Positions 7,862 to 19,214 are shown, counted from the first letter of the stretch. The stretch: 64,000 nt of DNA from Streptomyces poriferorum (GCF_019399235.1 NZ_JAELVH010000002.1:1-64000); one strand, 5' to 3'. Translations and numbers: made by a program. Notes: generated by a model from the letters alone, not told the origin.

Positions 7862-7886
7862 TTCGGAAATGGTCACCACTTCCGAA
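7862..7886. promoter_or_regulatory. 25-bp dyad operator candidate upstream of the RiPP operon
   Basis: TTCGGAA and TTCCGAA flank a centre of TGGT-C-ACCA. Apart from the central base and one other pair, every position is symmetric. The dyad sits just upstream of the first start codon of the operon, so a bound repressor would block transcription or early elongation. A TTGACG hexamer on the minus strand (about 7930-7935) could be a -35 element, although no good -10 follows at normal spacing. The remaining stretch to 8179 shows no further gene. No regulator gene for this site is visible inside the cluster. Confidence 0.55.
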
Positions 7887-8179
7887 CTTCTCGCATAACA
7901 ATTGATGGCCACCGCGGGGCGGGGCGTCAATCGCACACCGGGAAATTGGCTGAAAGGGCGCGTGGCGTGAAAGTGCGTCTTGCGTGATGGTGGAAAAGCT
8001 GCCCTGGAGGCGGCCGGCCGGGCGATGCGCGGGGTGTGTCCGGGGTGCGGGGCGGTGGACGCGCTCGCTGGACCGGACCGTCGTGCCGGACGGGGCGGGA
8101 TGCCCTGCGATGTCCGCACGTTCCGCAGAGCGCCCGGCCGGGGTGCGGCGCAGGCCGCACCCCGGCCTGTCCTGCGGGG

Positions 8180-9223
8180 TCAGGGCTTGACGAGGACCTT
8201 GAGGCTCTTGCGGTCGGCCATGTCCCGGTAGCCGGCGGGGACGCCGTCGAGGCTGGTGGTGGCGTCGAAGACCTTTCCGGGCTCGATGCTTCCGTCGAGG
8301 ATGGCCGGCATCAGTTCTTCGATGTAGGCGCGGACGGGGGCGGGGCCTCCGGCGAGGCGGAGGTTGGGGCGGAACAGGCTGCCCATGCCGATGGGTGCCT
8401 CTTCGTACTGGGGTACGCCGACGCGGCTGATGACGCCGCCGGGGCGGACGATGCCGAGGGCCTGCTGGTAGGCGGGCATGTGGCCGACGGCTTCGAGAAC
8501 CACGTGCGTGCCGTGGCCGCCGGTGAGCTGACGGACCCGCTCGATGCCCTCCTCGCCGCGGGCGGCGACGACGTCGGTGGCGCCGAACTCGCGGCCGAGG
8601 TCGGTGCGTTCCCGGTGGCGTCCCATGAGGATGATCTGCTCCGCGCCCAGGAGCTTGGCCGAGAGCACCGCGAGGAGGCCGACGGCGCCGTCGCCGATCA
8701 CGGTGACGCGGGTGCGCTCGTCGACTCCGCCCATGACGGCGGCGTGGTGGCCGGTGCCGAAGACGTCGGAGAGTGTCAGCAGGGACGGGATGAGGGCGGA
8801 GTCCGCGGCGACGGGCAGCTTGACGAGGGTTCCGTCGGCCAGTGGCACGCGAATGGCTTCGGCCTGGGCGCCCTCCTCGCTCTCGCCGTCCCAGAAGTTG
8901 GCCTGCGGGTGGGAGCAGGAGGTGTGCAGTCCCTCGCGGCAGAACTCGCAGGTGTTGTCGGAGATCGCGAACGGGGCGACGACCAGGTCGCCGCGCTTGA
9001 CGGTGGTCACCTGCGGCCCGGTGTCCTCGACGACGCCGATGAATTCGTGGCCCATCCGCGCAGGGCCGTCCTCGGGCTTCATCGAGCCGTAGGGGTGCAG
9101 GTCGCTGCCGCAGACGCAGGACGCGGTGATGCGGACGAGGGCGTCGGTGGGGTGCTTGATGACGGGGTCGGGGACGTTCTCGACACGGACGTCGCCGGCG
9201 CCGTACATGAGGGTCGCGCGCAT
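8180..9223 (-). CDS. Zinc-dependent alcohol dehydrogenase family protein
   Basis: This is a 347-residue medium-chain dehydrogenase/reductase. The catalytic zinc site shows CGSDLHP, GHEFIG and an acidic residue further on. The structural zinc loop has three or four Cys (CEFCREGLHTSC). The Rossmann motif is VIGDGAVGLLA, consistent with NAD(P)H binding. It would oxidise an alcohol or reduce an aldehyde of unknown identity. The closest textbook relatives are Tdh/FDH-like enzymes. The ATG at 9223 is preceded by GGAAACGGAGCACC. It lies 200 nt downstream of the MFS gene on the same strand and may share its transcript. It is separated from the RiPP operon by the operator region. Confidence 0.88.
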   Translation of the reverse strand: MRATLMYGAGDVRVENVPDPVIKHPTDALVRITASCVCGSDLHPYGSMKPEDGPARMGHEFIGVVEDTGPQVTTVKRGDLVVAPFAISDNTCEFCREGLHTSCSHPQANFWDGESEEGAQAEAIRVPLADGTLVKLPVAADSALIPSLLTLSDVFGTGHHAAVMGGVDERTRVTVIGDGAVGLLAVLSAKLLGAEQIILMGRHRERTDLGREFGATDVVAARGEEGIERVRQLTGGHGTHVVLEAVGHMPAYQQALGIVRPGGVISRVGVPQYEEAPIGMGSLFRPNLRLAGGPAPVRAYIEELMPAILDGSIEPGKVFDATTSLDGVPAGYRDMADRKSLKVLVKP

Positions 9224-9425
9224 GAGTGGTGCTCCGTTTCCAGATGGTGTGTGGTGTGTTGACCAGGTGCCCGTGGAGAGCAGGATCTTGCTGAACCACT
9301 CTCGCCGGTTTGATGTGGGCTGTCCTTATTTGCGGTGCCTGTCCTCGCGTTCCTTCCGTGCCGGTGTCCGCGCAGGTGTCCGCAGTCTCCTAAGGGCTGT
9401 ACCGCCAGGAATCGCAGGTCAGCGC

Positions 9426-10673
9426 TCAGGCGACGGCTGCTGCCGTGCGGCGGCGCTGGAGGAGCGCGATGGCGAGTGTGGGGATCAGGGTGAGGGCGGC
9501 GATCACGGTGCCGACGACGGCGGGGCCGGTCGTGCCGAGCGAGGAGTCGAGGGTGAGGCCTGCGATCCAGGAGCCCACGGCGGTGCCGAGGTTGAACGCC
9601 GAGACGGTCAGGGCGGAGGCCAGCACCGGCGCCTGCTTCGCGAAGCGCACGGCCAGGGCCATCAGCACCGGGTTGGCGCCCAGACCGAAGAAGCCGAGCA
9701 GGGTGATCAGGATGACGGTGGGCACGGCGTAGCCGGCCAGCAGGGAGATCGCGAGCAGCAGGAGGGTGGCTCCGGCGGGAGCCAGGATCGTGACTGTGTG
9801 AGGGCGGTGGTCGCCGAGGCGGCCTCCGACGAGCGAACCGGCCAGGGCGCCCAGGCCGAAGCCGACCAGGACCAGCGGCACGCTGCCGGACTGAACCTCC
9901 GAGCGGCCGATCAGCAGCGGTGAGATGTAGGAGTACGCGGCCAGGACGCCGCCGGTCGTGGTGGCACAGGCCGCCAGCACCAGCCACAGGCGGCCGGAGC
10001 GCAGCGCGGTCAGCTCGGAGCGCACCGACACCGTCCGCTGGGCCGGTCCGTCGTGCGTGACCGTACGGGCGATCAGAACGATGGCTGCGGCTGAGAGGAC
10101 CGCCAGTGCCCAGAAGGGTCCGCGCCAGCCCGTGAGCTGTCCGGCGAACGCGCCCAGCGGCACGCCGACGACGTTGGCGAGCATCGCGCCGGCCCCGACG
10201 AGACCGAGGGCGCGGGAGCCGGCGGCCGGGCCCGCGGCGTTCGTGGCAGCCACATTGGCCACCGCCCAGAACGCCCCGGTGGCGATCGCGGTCAGGAACC
10301 GCGCCCCTAGGATCACGGTGAAGTCCGAGCCGAGAGCGACGATGACATGCCCGACGGCGAAGACCCCGAGGGCGAGCATCAGGGTGAGCCGCCTGGGCAG
10401 CCGCAGGGTGAGCATCGCCATCAGCGGCGCGCCGATGATCATTCCGACCGCGAAGACGGTGATCATCAGGCCGGTCCGGGCCACGCTCACGTCCAGGTCG
10501 CCCGCGATCTCGGGCAGCAGGCCGGCCACGACGAACTCGGTCGTTCCCATCAGGAACGTGCCGATCGCCAGGATGTGGACGACGAGCGGCAACCGGGACG
10601 GGCCTGCTGCCTGCTCGGCCGGTTCGGGCCGGACCTCGGCGGGAGCCTGGAGGGTTCCTCCTCGCGTACTCAC
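9426..10673 (-). CDS. MFS transporter, DHA1 type (AraJ/Cmx-like)
   Basis: This is a 415-residue drug:proton-antiporter-type efflux pump with 12 hydrophobic segments. The first membrane segment has GTTEFVVAGLLPEIAGDL, characteristic of the AraJ/PbuE/Cmx group, and GAGAMLANVVGVPLGAFAGQ resembles the antiporter motif C region. The GTG start at 10673 has GGAG 7 nt upstream. It is divergent from the XRE-type regulator at 10808, which probably controls it. The export substrate is unknown. Confidence 0.87.
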   Translation of the reverse strand: MSTRGGTLQAPAEVRPEPAEQAAGPSRLPLVVHILAIGTFLMGTTEFVVAGLLPEIAGDLDVSVARTGLMITVFAVGMIIGAPLMAMLTLRLPRRLTLMLALGVFAVGHVIVALGSDFTVILGARFLTAIATGAFWAVANVAATNAAGPAAGSRALGLVGAGAMLANVVGVPLGAFAGQLTGWRGPFWALAVLSAAAIVLIARTVTHDGPAQRTVSVRSELTALRSGRLWLVLAACATTTGGVLAAYSYISPLLIGRSEVQSGSVPLVLVGFGLGALAGSLVGGRLGDHRPHTVTILAPAGATLLLLAISLLAGYAVPTVILITLLGFFGLGANPVLMALAVRFAKQAPVLASALTVSAFNLGTAVGSWIAGLTLDSSLGTTGPAVVGTVIAALTLIPTLAIALLQRRRTAAAVA

Positions 10674-10807
10674 AGTGCATCTCCATGGGGGTCGTTATTG
10701 GGTACGTCATCCAGGAAACCGACCCCGCCACCCTTGAGGAAGGTCGCGTTTATGGGGGGTACAAGCTCAACCTCCCTCCCCGCCCGCCGGTGGCTACCGT
10801 GGAAGAC

Positions 10808-11719
10808 ATGGACGACCAGCACGATCACCGCACCGAGATCCGGGACTTTCTCGCCAGCCGCCGAGCGAAGATCACCCCGGAGCGGGCCGGGCTGCCCACC
10901 AGCGGCCGGCGCCGGGTCCCGGGCCTGCGGCGCGAGGAGGTCGCCGTCCTCGCGGGAGTGAGCACCGAGTGGTACACCCGCCTGGAGAAGGGCCACATCA
11001 GCGGTGTCTCCGAGGACGTCCTCGCCGCCGTCGCCCAGGCCCTCCAGCTCGACGAGGACGAGCGCACCTACCTCTTCGACCTGGCCCGCGCCGCACGCCC
11101 GGCCCGGCGCACGCCGTCGCGCCGCCGGGACGTCGCAGTCCCGCCCCGCATCGAGTGGCTGCTGGACTCCATCACGATGTCGGCCGCCTTCGTCCGCAAC
11201 GGCCGCCTGGACGTCATCGCCCACAATCCGCTCGGCCGGACCCTGCACGCGCCGATGTTCGACAGCCCCACCACCGACAGGCGCGGCCGACCCAACTTCG
11301 CCCGCTTCCACTTCCTCGACGACACCTCCCACGACTTCTTCGTCGACTGGGAATCCGGCGCCGCCGCCACCGTCGCACTGCTGCGCGCCGAAGCCGGGCG
11401 CGAACCGCACGACCGGACCTTGCGCGAACTGGTCGGCGAGCTGTCCACCCTCAGCCAGGACTTCCGCACCCTGTGGGCGGCGCACGACGTCCGCATCCGC
11501 CACGACGGCGTCAAGCGGCTCCAGCACCCCGAGGTCGGCGAGCTGGAGCTGACCTACCAGTCCGTGGACCTGCCCGTGTCCCAGCGAGCCGTGCATGACC
11601 TGAGCCTCTACACCGCCGAACCCGGCAGTACCTCCGAAGACCGGCTCAAGCTCCTGACCAGCCTGGCGGCAACCCGTACCGCCAGGACCGGCACGGCAGA
11701 GACCGATCAACGGAGCTGA
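10808..11719 (+). CDS. XRE-family regulator with MmyB-like ligand domain
   Basis: This is a 303-residue DNA-binding regulator. The helix-turn-helix covers RRRVPGLRREEVAVLAGVS and TEWYTRLEKG at residues about 30-60. The C-terminal region has the MmyB-like 'transcription regulator ligand binding' pattern (RNGRLDVIAHNPLGRTL, then FVDWESGAAATVALLRAEAG). Such proteins in actinomycetes usually control a divergent oxidoreductase or transporter. Here the divergent neighbours are the MFS pump and alcohol dehydrogenase. The ATG at 10808 follows GGAAGAC. An upstream in-frame ATG at 10685 would overlap the divergent promoter region and is less likely. Confidence 0.86.
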   Translation: MDDQHDHRTEIRDFLASRRAKITPERAGLPTSGRRRVPGLRREEVAVLAGVSTEWYTRLEKGHISGVSEDVLAAVAQALQLDEDERTYLFDLARAARPARRTPSRRRDVAVPPRIEWLLDSITMSAAFVRNGRLDVIAHNPLGRTLHAPMFDSPTTDRRGRPNFARFHFLDDTSHDFFVDWESGAAATVALLRAEAGREPHDRTLRELVGELSTLSQDFRTLWAAHDVRIRHDGVKRLQHPEVGELELTYQSVDLPVSQRAVHDLSLYTAEPGSTSEDRLKLLTSLAATRTARTGTAETDQRS

Positions 11720-11822
11720 GCGGGCGAAAGAGCGGAAACGGCTGGGTTTGCCGCCGAATGCCTCGATTGGATGCCGCAGGACGGTGGCCGGACATGACCC
11801 GTCCACGGTGATGTACTAGAGT

Positions 11823-11840
11823 TATCTCGACATCGAGATA
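11823..11840. promoter_or_regulatory. Perfect palindrome upstream of acnA
   Basis: TATCTCGA-CA-TCGAGATA is an exact inverted repeat with 8-bp arms and a 2-bp spacer. It lies in the 277-bp space before acnA and is AT-rich against a GC-rich background, as expected of a repressor site. The cognate regulator is not visible in the window. Confidence 0.55.
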
Positions 11841-11873
11841 TATGCCGAAGGCGCACAGCGGGCCACCGCGCGG

Positions 11874-11902
11874 TAAGGGTTACCTAACTAAGCCTTACCT
11901 TA
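11874..11902. promoter_or_regulatory. AT-rich repeat, weakly iron-box-like, upstream of acnA
   Basis: Repeated TAAGG/CCTTA and TTAGG/CCTAA elements lie about 95 nt before the acnA start. By eye, one register on the minus strand matches about 13 of 19 positions of the DmdR/IdeR iron box. Aconitase is an Fe-S enzyme, so iron control would make sense, but the match is only moderate. Confidence 0.3.
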
Positions 11903-11903
11903 G

Positions 11904-14711
<2,808 letters not shown>

Positions 14712-14730
14712 GCATCAGCGGCAGTACGGC

Positions 14731-14770
14731 GAGAGGGCCGCACCCCCGGCGACGGGGGTGCGGCCCTCTC
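14731..14770 (+). terminator. Strong hairpin terminator after acnA
   Basis: GAGAGGGCCGCACCCCC pairs with its complement ending at 14770 across a short GC loop, giving a stem of about 17 bp. It lies between the convergent acnA and FG-GAP genes and can serve both. Confidence 0.8.
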
Positions 14771-14796
14771 TCATGATGTGGTGGAGACTACCGGGC

Positions 14797-15708
14797 TCAG
14801 TAGAGCAGTCGGTAGGTGCTCCAGCCGCTACCGATCTTCACGCGCGCCTTGTACGGCGAGGCCGCGTTGCCGGTGCCGGAGTAGCGCCAGAGGATGCCGT
14901 CCTTGTCACGGGCGAGCAGGTCTGCCCTGCCGTCGTAGTCGAGGTCACCCGACGAGATGAGCAGGTTGTACGCGTTCCAGCCACTGCCGACCTTGGTGCG
15001 GGCGGCGAACGGGGCCTTGTAGTTGCCCGTCCCCTTGTAGAGCCACAGGACGCCGGACTTGTCCTGGGCGACGAGGTCGTGCTTTCCGTCGCCGGTCAGG
15101 TCGCCGTTGCCCGCGATCTGGTTGTACGAGTTCCAGCCGCTGCCGACCTTGTAGCGGGTCGTCAGCTTGCCGGTGCCCGTACCCAGGTAGAGGTAGAGCA
15201 CGCCCGAGCTGTCACGGGCCAGCAGGTCGCCGGCTCCGGCGCCGCCGAAGTTGCCCGCGGAGAGCATCTTGTTGTAGATGTTCCAGCCGCCGCCGAGCCG
15301 GAATCCCGCGGAGTCCCAGGGCATGTAGTACAGCGAGCCGGAGTAGTCCCGCGCCCACAGGCCGTCGGTCTTGGCGTCAGTGCCGTTGTTGACCTGGCCG
15401 AGCTCCTTGATGTCCGACCAGTTGTCGTCGCTGTTCGACTCGCGCGCCAGGAAGGCGCCCTTGCCGTTCTGCGTGTAGCCGTACGAGTTGCCGGCCTTGT
15501 CGATTCCGTACAGAGCGGACGACACGGTGGCGGCGGCGGCTGCTGCCGCGGCGGGCTGCTGAGCGGAGTTGACCGCGCTCGGAGCCACCGGGCTCGGGGA
15601 GTCGGCGGCGACGGCGGAGGTGCCGGTGCCGACGAGGGCGGCGGTGATTGCCGCTGCTGCCACGCGGGCGGCTATGCGTCTGTGCTTACGGCCAGAGGTT
15701 TTGGCCAC
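14797..15708 (-). CDS. Secreted FG-GAP/VCBS repeat protein (copy 1)
   Basis: This is an exported 303-residue protein. The GTG start at 15708 (VAKTSGRKHRR) has GGAG at proper spacing and matches the start of its paralogue. A basic N-region and a hydrophobic segment end at AVAA, a signal-peptidase I site. The mature part has repeated units of the type GDLTGDGKHDLVAQDKSG, then VLWLYKGTG, then a xKVGSGWNxYN strand, as in FG-GAP/VCBS beta-propellers with Asp-rich calcium loops. It has no catalytic domain and is likely an extracellular binding or accessory protein. It is a tandem duplicate of the gene at 15824-16675. Confidence 0.85.
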   Translation of the reverse strand: MAKTSGRKHRRIAARVAAAAITAALVGTGTSAVAADSPSPVAPSAVNSAQQPAAAAAAAATVSSALYGIDKAGNSYGYTQNGKGAFLARESNSDDNWSDIKELGQVNNGTDAKTDGLWARDYSGSLYYMPWDSAGFRLGGGWNIYNKMLSAGNFGGAGAGDLLARDSSGVLYLYLGTGTGKLTTRYKVGSGWNSYNQIAGNGDLTGDGKHDLVAQDKSGVLWLYKGTGNYKAPFAARTKVGSGWNAYNLLISSGDLDYDGRADLLARDKDGILWRYSGTGNAASPYKARVKIGSGWSTYRLLY

Positions 15709-15735
15709 GAAGTACTCCATGGTTCTCGATGAAGA

Positions 15736-15770
15736 GTGGCCTGCCCGCCCCAAGAGGGAGGGCAGGCCAC
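15736..15770 (-). terminator. Hairpin between the two FG-GAP genes
   Basis: GTGGCCTGCCC pairs with GGGCAGGCCAC across a 13-nt loop. It lies downstream of the second FG-GAP gene and just upstream of the first, so the two copies are probably transcribed separately. Confidence 0.65.
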
Positions 15771-15823
15771 GGGTTTCATCCGAATCGTGTCATGACTTCG
15801 GTCGCGAAACCTTCACTTTTTGG

Positions 15824-16675
15824 TCAGAAGATAAGACGATACGTGTTCCAGCCACCGGTACCGATCTGCGTGCGGTACCCGTACGGGGCCGCCGCCTTGC
15901 CCGTTCCCTTGTAGAGGTACAGTGCGCCCTTGGCGTCCCGGCCTACGAGGTCGGTCGTGCCGTCCAGGTCGATGTCGCCGGGGGCGAAGACGGTGTTGTA
16001 CGCGTTCCAGCCACTGCCGACCTTGGTGCGGGCGGCGAACGGGGCCTTGTAGTTGCCGGTGCCCTTGTAGAGCCACAGGACGCCGGACTTGTCGGCGGCG
16101 ACGATGTCGTTCTTGCCGTCGCCGGTCAGGTCGCCGTTGCCCGCGAGCTGCGTGTACGCGTTCCAGCCACCGCCGACCTTGTACCGCTGGGTGACGGTGC
16201 CGTCGCCGTATCCCAGGTACAGGTACAGGTTCCCGGCGGAGTCGCGGCCGAGGAGGTCACCGGCCTCGCCGCCGCCGAGGTTGCCCGCGGAGACGAGCTT
16301 GTTGTAGATGCCCCAGCCGTGGCCGACGTTCTTGAGGTCGGAGTTGTCGTTGGCGGCGTAGTTGAGCACGCCCGCCGCGTTGGTCTGCCAGCGGCCGTCG
16401 GGGAGGCTGTCCGCGTTGCTGTCCACGAGGCCGAGGAACTTGGTGTCCTTCCAGCCCGTGTCGAACGGGACGCGTGCCTGCAGGCTGCCCTCGCCGTTCG
16501 GTGCGTAGTAGTACGAGGCGCCCGTGCTGTCCACGCCCGTGATGCCGTACATGGGCGCGTCGCCCGTGTCCGCCGCGAACGCGGAGGTGCCGGTGCCGAC
16601 GAGGGCCGCGGTTATCACGGCGGCGGCGACGCGGGTGGCTGCCCGCCCGGGCAGACGGCCGAAGATCTTGGCCAC
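15824..16675 (-). CDS. Secreted FG-GAP/VCBS repeat protein (copy 2)
   Basis: This 283-residue paralogue of the preceding entry has the same architecture: GTG start (VAKIFGRLPGR), an almost identical signal peptide ending AFAAD, and FG-GAP units with GDLTGDGKNDIVAADKSG and KVGSGWNAYN. One block of about 145 nt (about 16003-16148) is nearly identical to 14980-15125 of copy 1, while the N-terminal mature regions have diverged. Its function as an extracellular binding protein is inferred from the fold only. Confidence 0.84.
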   Translation of the reverse strand: MAKIFGRLPGRAATRVAAAVITAALVGTGTSAFAADTGDAPMYGITGVDSTGASYYYAPNGEGSLQARVPFDTGWKDTKFLGLVDSNADSLPDGRWQTNAAGVLNYAANDNSDLKNVGHGWGIYNKLVSAGNLGGGEAGDLLGRDSAGNLYLYLGYGDGTVTQRYKVGGGWNAYTQLAGNGDLTGDGKNDIVAADKSGVLWLYKGTGNYKAPFAARTKVGSGWNAYNTVFAPGDIDLDGTTDLVGRDAKGALYLYKGTGKAAAPYGYRTQIGTGGWNTYRLIF

Positions 16676-16847
16676 GTGTGTTCTCCATGGATGGTGGGTC
16701 GAGGCGTGACGCGCCGCGGGATACGGGGACACGCCACGGAATTGAGGGTGATCCTTTCACGAGTCCCTCACGGCTCCAAGGGTTTGACGGAAAGGCGCCA
16801 AAGCGACATCTCCGCCCGGCCGGGAGGGCGTTGCGCCCGGGCCCAGG

Positions 16848-18932
16848 TCAGGGACGGGCTGCGGAACCGGCTGCCGCGGGTTCGGCGGAGGCCTCTGTGG
16901 TCAGCCGGTGAATACCGTGCAGCTGCGTCATCACATCCCGCAGCGACCGGCAGTCCCGCGGACCCGGGCCCGGTGCCGGCCGGGCGGTGCGGTGGCCGTC
17001 CTCCAGGGCGTCCGCCAGCAACGACAGCGCCGTCGTCACGCGCTCCGCCTCGCCGGACGAGGGCCGCGGCACCCCGTTCTCGACCCGCAGCGCGCAAGCG
17101 GTCGCCGCGTCGACGACGAGCTCGGCGGCCACCGTCACCGCCGACCAGTCGTGGCGCCGCCCGCCGAACGGGCCCGGCAGCTCGGCCGCGACGGTCTCCG
17201 CGGCGGCCCGTGCCTCGGCCAGCGCCCGGTACGCGGCGCCGCGCAGCGCCAGCCCCAGCGCGTCGTCCCGCTGCCGGTTCGCGGCGTCGCCCGGCAGCCG
17301 TGCGTACCTCGCGTCGCCCGGCAGTCGTACGTCCCCGGCCGGGTCCGGAGTGTCCAGGACATGGCGCAGATACCGCTCCGTGCAGCGCAGCGTGACGGCG
17401 AACCGGTGGCCGACGCGCACCCGGGGGTCGGCCACCAGCGGCAGATGGCCGACGAGCAGCACGATGACGCAGGCCAGGAAGGTCTCCAGCAGCCGGGACG
17501 CGGCCGCCTCGGTGTCGCCCGCGGTGTGCACGAACGACAGCACGAGCACGGTGATCACCGCGGTCTGGAACGCGAAGTGGCGGGTGGACAGGGGAACCAG
17601 GGCCCCGGCCACGACGACCGCCGCCACGACCACCTGCGCACCGAGGCCGCCGAGCGCGGCCATGAGGGCGACGAAGGCGAGGACTCCGGCGACGGTCCCG
17701 GCGAACCGGTTCACCACCCGGGAGAACAGCGGGCCCATGTCGGGCTTCACCAGGAACGCGGCGGTGGCGGGCAGCCAGTACCAGTGGTCCTCGTGCAGCA
17801 GCAGCGCGACAGCCGCCGTGACCGAGACGCAGAGCGCCACCCGCAGGCCGTACTCACGCCCGGCGGAGGTGAACAGACCCGGGCGGAGACCGGAGCGGGG
17901 GCCCGTCGTACGGGAGGAGGGCCCGGGAGCCTGCGGGGCGTGTGCGCCGGCCGTCGTCCGGTCGAAGACCACCGCGGCCTCCAGCACCGCCCGGTCGAAG
18001 GCGAGCCGTTCGACGGTGTCCGGGGGCGGGCCCGGCAGCGTACCCGCCGGTCCGCCGGAGCGGACCGCCGCGGCCAGCCGCCGCGGACCCGCGGCCACGG
18101 CGTCCGGGACGGGACGGCCCTCCCACAGCAGCGCGATGCTCGCCTCGCAGAGCGCGACCCCCGAGCCGTGCCGTTCGACGAGGGCGTGCCCGGCCCCGCC
18201 GGACCAGCGGGGCCACGGAAGCAGCCGCATCAGCCGCAACGCATCGTCGGCCTGCTGCTGCGCGGCGACCAGGGCGCGCCGGGCGGCCGGCGCACCCGGT
18301 CCGCCGAGCGCGCCCAGCGCGTCCGCGAGTGTGTCGAACACGGCGGCGACGGCCTCGCGCTCGCCGCTCCACCGCGTCGCGCCCGGCGACCGCGGGGCGC
18401 GCGGCAGGAGGCGCAGGAGGACGAGCCAGCCCGCGCCGGAGAGGAAGCACAGCGCCTTCAGCCACGCAGGACCGGCCAGCGGCATCCCCATGCCGATCGT
18501 CGTGGCGACCAGCATCTGGAGGGCGCCCGCCGACCACACGGCGCCCCGGGCACTCAGCGCCCCGGACACCCAGCCCACCAGGAAGAGCACGGGGACCGCC
18601 GCCCACCGCCCCGCCGTGTCCGCGACCAGTGCGCCGACGAGCAGCCCCAGCGCACCGGCCGCGGCCGGCAGCCCTATGTGGACGAGCCCCTTGCGGCGGG
18701 TGCCCGGGCGGTCGTTGACCCCGGCGAGCATCGCCCCGAGCGCGGCGAGGACACCCGGCCCCGGCTGCCCGAGGGCGATACCCGCTCCGAGAAGGGGGCC
18801 CGCGCCGAGCGCGCCGCGCACCATCGCCGTGCGGGGCACGGGGGCCCGGCGCAGGCGCAGGACATGGGTGAGCCAGGCGGGCGCATCGCGCCGCGGCCTC
18901 GTGGGGTCGGATCGGACGGCCGGAACGTGCAC
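16848..18932 (-). CDS. FUSC-family inner membrane protein
   Basis: This 694-residue protein has two blocks of hydrophobic segments (residues about 40-180 and 365-500). These are separated and followed by long soluble, helical, Arg/Ala-rich parts. This is the layout of FUSC/aromatic-acid-exporter and YccS-like proteins. The GTG start at 18932 has GGAGG 6 nt upstream. It stands alone, between the FG-GAP pair and the ROK regulator. A role in efflux of small aromatic or toxic compounds is a family-level guess. The sequence gives no substrate. Confidence 0.8.
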   Translation of the reverse strand: MHVPAVRSDPTRPRRDAPAWLTHVLRLRRAPVPRTAMVRGALGAGPLLGAGIALGQPGPGVLAALGAMLAGVNDRPGTRRKGLVHIGLPAAAGALGLLVGALVADTAGRWAAVPVLFLVGWVSGALSARGAVWSAGALQMLVATTIGMGMPLAGPAWLKALCFLSGAGWLVLLRLLPRAPRSPGATRWSGEREAVAAVFDTLADALGALGGPGAPAARRALVAAQQQADDALRLMRLLPWPRWSGGAGHALVERHGSGVALCEASIALLWEGRPVPDAVAAGPRRLAAAVRSGGPAGTLPGPPPDTVERLAFDRAVLEAAVVFDRTTAGAHAPQAPGPSSRTTGPRSGLRPGLFTSAGREYGLRVALCVSVTAAVALLLHEDHWYWLPATAAFLVKPDMGPLFSRVVNRFAGTVAGVLAFVALMAALGGLGAQVVVAAVVVAGALVPLSTRHFAFQTAVITVLVLSFVHTAGDTEAAASRLLETFLACVIVLLVGHLPLVADPRVRVGHRFAVTLRCTERYLRHVLDTPDPAGDVRLPGDARYARLPGDAANRQRDDALGLALRGAAYRALAEARAAAETVAAELPGPFGGRRHDWSAVTVAAELVVDAATACALRVENGVPRPSSGEAERVTTALSLLADALEDGHRTARPAPGPGPRDCRSLRDVMTQLHGIHRLTTEASAEPAAAGSAARP

Positions 18933-19058
18933 CGCGTACCTCCTCGTTCACCGGCCGGACCACGGGTCCGGGGGGCGGGTGGAGCGGGCAACGGCGGCCG
19001 CGTACACCGAACGTAACAGGGGGATTTGTCGGGCGGGCTGCGGTGATGTTTCGGGCGT

Positions 19059-19180
19059 GTGATCCTTCGGTCTGCCGGTCGAATCGGACGGAAGCCATGG
19101 GTGCGCGCGAGGCCCGTGATCCTCGGTCCGGCCGGCCGCGGCGGACGGAAACCGCAGGTCGTCCGCGGGTGCGCGCGTCG
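19059..19180. repeat. Two imperfect direct repeats upstream of the ROK gene
   Basis: A unit starting GTGATCCT(T)CGGTC at 19059 recurs at 19116. Both copies share GTGATCC, CGGACGGAA and a GGGTGCGCGCG end. The second copy has about 10 extra bases. They fill the space between the FUSC and ROK genes. No protein-coding sense is evident on either strand. Confidence 0.55.
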
Positions 19181-19214
19181 CGCGGGATGCCGAGGGCCTA
19201 CGCTCGATGGTCTG

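Noticed and set aside
19059-19180. CRISPR-like repeats
   Set aside because: There are only two imperfect units of unequal length with no spacers of constant size and no cas genes nearby.
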